This document shows positions 61,011 to 64,000 of a DNA stretch of 64,000 nucleotides, piece by piece. The translations under genes and the position numbers were made by a program. This DNA comes from an uncultured Lachnospiraceae bacterium (GTDB taxonomy: Bacteria; Bacillota; Clostridia; Lachnospirales; Lachnospiraceae): the NCBI GenBank assembly GCA_934309145.1, contig CAKRCW010000005.1:124001-188000 (forward strand). The letters are read 5' to 3'. How positions within the stretch are numbered: the first letter of the stretch is position 1; each line of letters starts with the position of its first letter. A model generated the notes under the pieces. It was given only the letters and a program-made list of their open reading frames with translations. It was not told the origin of the DNA and did no database searches.

Positions 61011-62474
61011 ATGAGAGAAGTATTGAAAAAACGTGAAAATATAAGAGCAATCATTGTACTTGGTATATTTTTCTTTGTATTTTTAGGCACCGAGTATTTG
61101 TTTGACAATAACATGGCACAGCTTACAGATTCTAGTGGAGTTGTGTGGGCACAGAGTTATATACTGTTTGCCTCTGCTTTAGGATTTATTGCGTATTCAG
61201 CAATTTTTAAGTTTATCAATATCAGAAAAATATCATATTCTACATTAAATATTATTGGTATTTTATGCACTGTGCCTGCAATAGTTAGTTTTATTATCAT
61301 TAATATACACAGTACATATGGACAAACCCTTTTCTTTGGAATTGTGCTGTTTTTTATAATGGGTATAGCGGGTGCTCATATACATTATTATGTCGCGTTT
61401 TCGGTTACTGACAGAGCGTTTCTTGCAAGAATAGTGGGAATATCATATGCATTTGGTATATTGCTGCAGTTTATAAACAATAATCTGGTTAAAAAAGACG
61501 TGGCAGAGATGATTGTGCTCGTGGTATTTATGTTAATTGGTATAACATTGATAATCACAGGTAAAAAGCAAGATGCATTGGAATTAGAAAAAGACAGGTG
61601 CGATGATAGTCAGGGTAATGATGAAGATAGCCTTGTCAAATATAAAAGGAACAGAGCAGTCCTGCTTATAGCAGCTGTGGCACTTATGACCTTGATATTT
61701 GCGGCACTAGACAATACTGTTACTATGGTTCATGCAGGCGGAGGCACAGATATAGGACAATGGCCAAGGTTATTGCTTGCGATAAGCGGACTTTTAGCGG
61801 GATTTATATATGATATTTCTGAGAGAAAATATATGAATATCATTATGTACTGTGTTACAGTTTTATCCACCATATGTATTGTCGTTATATGGTTTGGCGG
61901 TCCATTTTTGGCAGGTCTTATAGTATTTTACTTGTCTGCCGGATTTTTCTCTGTATTTTTCATGACAGGATTTATGGAATTGTCATATGACATGGGTAAT
62001 CCGAGACTGTGGGCTGGACTTGGAAGAGCAATAAATAATCTGTGCGCCATAGTGATAACGTATATATCGGGATTTTATAATAACGAGAATTTATATATGG
62101 CGATTATATTCGCACTTGTCTTGTTTGTGACAATAAGTGTAATTATATTTATCAGTGAAAATAACATGAGAAATATGAGACTTGCTGCTGATGAGTGTGT
62201 TGCTACAGCAATAAATGATATTGACAGCAATGATAATTCAGTGCAGAAGGATTTGTTTCCTGTATTTGCAAATGAGTATAAGCTCACGGACAGAGAGCAG
62301 GAGGTTATGCTTGCGTTAATGTCATCAGACGATAATGTTCAGGATATAGCAAAGCAGCTTGGCATATCAAGAGCGGCTTTATACAGACATATTTCCAATA
62401 TGAATGAAAAGACAAGCACTAAGGCAAGGATTGGACTTCTTCAGTTCTACTATGCGTGGAAGCCGCAGAAATAG
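61011..62474 (+). CDS. LuxR-type regulator with MFS-like membrane domain
   Basis: 487 residues. About twelve membrane segments (residues 15-400) of MFS-like topology are joined to a C-terminal LuxR helix-turn-helix (about 420-487): YKLTDREQEVMLALMSSD, IAKQLGISRAALYRHISN and TKARIGLLQFYYAW. The membrane domain probably senses a small molecule or ion and the HTH binds DNA from the membrane. It lies 32 bases after the DUF975 gene and 120 before a large secreted-protein gene, which it might regulate (inference). Confidence 0.92.
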   Translation: MREVLKKRENIRAIIVLGIFFFVFLGTEYLFDNNMAQLTDSSGVVWAQSYILFASALGFIAYSAIFKFINIRKISYSTLNIIGILCTVPAIVSFIIINIHSTYGQTLFFGIVLFFIMGIAGAHIHYYVAFSVTDRAFLARIVGISYAFGILLQFINNNLVKKDVAEMIVLVVFMLIGITLIITGKKQDALELEKDRCDDSQGNDEDSLVKYKRNRAVLLIAAVALMTLIFAALDNTVTMVHAGGGTDIGQWPRLLLAISGLLAGFIYDISERKYMNIIMYCVTVLSTICIVVIWFGGPFLAGLIVFYLSAGFFSVFFMTGFMELSYDMGNPRLWAGLGRAINNLCAIVITYISGFYNNENLYMAIIFALVLFVTISVIIFISENNMRNMRLAADECVATAINDIDSNDNSVQKDLFPVFANEYKLTDREQEVMLALMSSDDNVQDIAKQLGISRAALYRHISNMNEKTSTKARIGLLQFYYAWKPQK

Positions 62475-62594
62475 CCATTTTCTCTAATTTGAGACATATG
62501 TCAACTTACAAAAAATGAGATAATAGTATATCCTTTCATTATATATGGGGACTTTGTTACCTGAAAACTATAATGAGAGGAGAATACATAAATA

Positions 62595-64000
62595 ATGATG
62601 AAAAAGACAAAAAGAAGAGTGGCAGGTATTTTGCTTGCACTTGTTTTGGTTGTGACTGGAATATCGGGAATTGATATTTTGGCAGCTGATTTTTTTGAAG
62701 TGGGAGCAGACAATCATACAAATTGGGATTCAGTAAATGACGGAGTATTTGTATACCCGAATGGTAAGATGGAGATAAGCGGAATTGGATTATCCGGAGA
62801 TGAGACATCTAAGAATGTTCCGAGTGGTACATTAGTAACTGTTACGCTTACCCCTAATCCTGGATGTACAGTACAGGGATTGATGAACCAAGGACGCTCA
62901 CTAACCCTTACAGATAGTGGTTCGGATGGCTCTAAGGTTTATACTGTAAATGTTACGGACAATATGAGCTTTGAACCTACCTTCGATTCACAAGGAGGCT
63001 CGCAGCCTGTTGGCCCACAACCGGGAACATCATGCATTGCATTTAGAATTGAGGGAGATGCATGTACATCATATTCGGATATGAAATCAAAGGACAACTC
63101 ATTTGACATATATATCAAGCCTGAAAATGGTCAGTATATGAGCTTGCAGGAGCTTTTAGATTCAGGAGTAATGGCATTTACAGGAAGTGAGTATGTTTTT
63201 GATGACAGCGTTAATTCTGCCGATGTATATATGACAATCAACACTAATAAATATATGGTACAGTCTGGTGTTGGAATTGGTGCTTCCGGTGCAATAACAG
63301 TAAATAAGGGAACGACATTTATTCAGATTGATAACAAGGCATTAACTATAACTTGGGCATATGACAAACAGACATATGGTGATGATGCTTATCTTGAACA
63401 TGGAAAAGCGTATGTCATAGCTATTGAGGGAGTAAATGATTTGCACAGTATTCCATTTGCCAATAATCCGGGAGATGCCAAAGGTGGTCATATAGCTGTT
63501 GAGACAGGAAAAAAGGTTACAATTAAGCTTATTCCAGATTACGGATATCAGATAGCAGGAGTAAGATTAAATGGTGGAGAGATATTGACACCTGATGCAA
63601 ATAATATATCTACCTTCACATTTGTGATGGGAGACGGAAATGTTCATTTTAAGGGTATATTTACAAAGGTAGCTGATACAATATCTGTGTCAGGCAGCAA
63701 CGCGGTCGGACAGGCTTCTATACAGGATGGCTCAAATGCTGCTCCAAGTGGTAATCTTAGACTTACTGTAGCTGATAATAAGAGTTATAATACAGATTCA
63801 GTCAAGAACATGGTGAAGGGTGCAACATCAGCACAGGCAATTGACTTGACTCTTGATCAGATTGTCAGCAAGGGTAACGGAACTAATTGGGAGAACAATA
63901 TAACAGAGTTTGATAAGCCTATAACACTTAATATAGAGCTTGAGGATTATGACGCCAATTATGATTACACAGTTGTAAGAAATCATGATGGAGATATTGC
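62595..64000 (+). CDS. Large secreted repeat protein (3' end outside window)
   Basis: Open from ATG 62595 (or 62598; GAGAGGAG upstream) to the window edge with no stop: at least 468 residues. A signal peptide (about 1-32, RRVAGILLALVLVVTGISG) is followed by strand-rich modules: two InlB/Flg_new-type repeats (SGTLVTVTLTPNPGCTVQG; TGKKVTIKLIPDYGYQIAG) and further beta domains (DGKAYVIAIEG-type segments). Proteins of this kind are adhesin-like or cell-surface. No cell-wall anchor can be seen because the C-terminus is missing. Enzyme motifs were not found. Confidence 0.85.
   Translation, partial: MMKKTKRRVAGILLALVLVVTGISGIDILAADFFEVGADNHTNWDSVNDGVFVYPNGKMEISGIGLSGDETSKNVPSGTLVTVTLTPNPGCTVQGLMNQGRSLTLTDSGSDGSKVYTVNVTDNMSFEPTFDSQGGSQPVGPQPGTSCIAFRIEGDACTSYSDMKSKDNSFDIYIKPENGQYMSLQELLDSGVMAFTGSEYVFDDSVNSADVYMTINTNKYMVQSGVGIGASGAITVNKGTTFIQIDNKALTITWAYDKQTYGDDAYLEHGKAYVIAIEGVNDLHSIPFANNPGDAKGGHIAVETGKKVTIKLIPDYGYQIAGVRLNGGEILTPDANNISTFTFVMGDGNVHFKGIFTKVADTISVSGSNAVGQASIQDGSNAAPSGNLRLTVADNKSYNTDSVKNMVKGATSAQAIDLTLDQIVSKGNGTNWENNITEFDKPITLNIELEDYDANYDYTVVRNHDGDI

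Overview
The window is a low-GC, densely coded stretch of a Firmicutes chromosome. Strong AGGAGG-type ribosome sites, sigma-A promoters, frequent TTG and GTG starts, short operons closed by hairpin terminators, and several families typical of gut Clostridia (DUF975 plus ABC-transporter-IV membrane proteins, CotH with a VTC polymerase, a small Rpn relative, MFS-like LuxR regulators, c-di-AMP genes, CotF- and Spo0A-related proteins) point to the family Lachnospiraceae. I cannot fix the species from sequence alone. No tRNA, rRNA, CRISPR array, prophage or intact insertion sequence was seen.

Layout. 1-2.9 kb: a heterodimeric ABC exporter whose first subunit is cut by the window edge. 3.0-3.8 kb: a small Cys-rich protein and a zinc-dependent phospholipase C-like protein. 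4.0-10.5 kb: a signalling block (hybrid histidine kinase, Hpt protein, a FapA/DUF342 protein with nine N-terminal 26-residue repeats, and a receiver/HD-GYP protein), followed by an ABC-F protein with one degenerate ATP site and trpS. 13.3-18.1 kb: GIY-YIG protein, DUF368 lipid-carrier transporter, an amidase-like lipoprotein lacking expected metal ligands, DegV, and a SleB-like wall hydrolase. 18.1-22.8 kb: divergent arginine genes argG and argCJB sharing a regulatory intergenic region. 23-28.7 kb: two unknown membrane proteins, cdaA-cdaR (c-di-AMP synthesis), a sirtuin and a WYL regulator. 28.7-34.4 kb: lone Spo0A DNA-binding domain, XRE/S24-like regulator, azlCD, aldolase-like enzyme, ion transporter, and an orphan zinc-binding lipoprotein behind a perfect palindromic operator. 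34.7-39.1 kb: trkA-trkH, purC, CotF-like protein. 39.1-42.7 kb: LysR regulator and an amino-acid ABC importer. 42.8-48.0 kb: small unknown protein, small alarmone synthetase, a fluoride riboswitch with a cation/proton antiporter, MATE pump, glycosyltransferase. 48.1-57.6 kb: two-component pair, soluble PocR chemoreceptor-like protein, VTC/DUF4956/CotH cluster, an internally deleted Rpn-like protein, a 56-residue protein, acetyltransferase, and a beta-helix lipoprotein. 58-64 kb: unknown regulator, DUF975 membrane protein, LuxR-type membrane regulator and the start of a large secreted protein.

The most unusual structures are three very long inverted repeats in gene-free gaps. Two of them (about 16.6-16.8 and 34.4-34.6 kb) share a 90-base core that is 83/90 identical and can fold into three hairpins, yet their roughly 57-base arms are unrelated between the two places while each pair of arms is self-complementary. 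A third (40.06-40.39 kb) has arms of about 130 bases around a different two-hairpin core and fills the whole space between two convergent stop codons. No protein gene accompanies any of them.

Themes that join the genes: c-di-AMP synthesis and Trk potassium uptake; cyclic-dinucleotide and phosphorelay signalling; cell-envelope carrier recycling and wall hydrolysis; and an envelope-associated VTC/CotH/beta-helix group preceded by its own two-component system.
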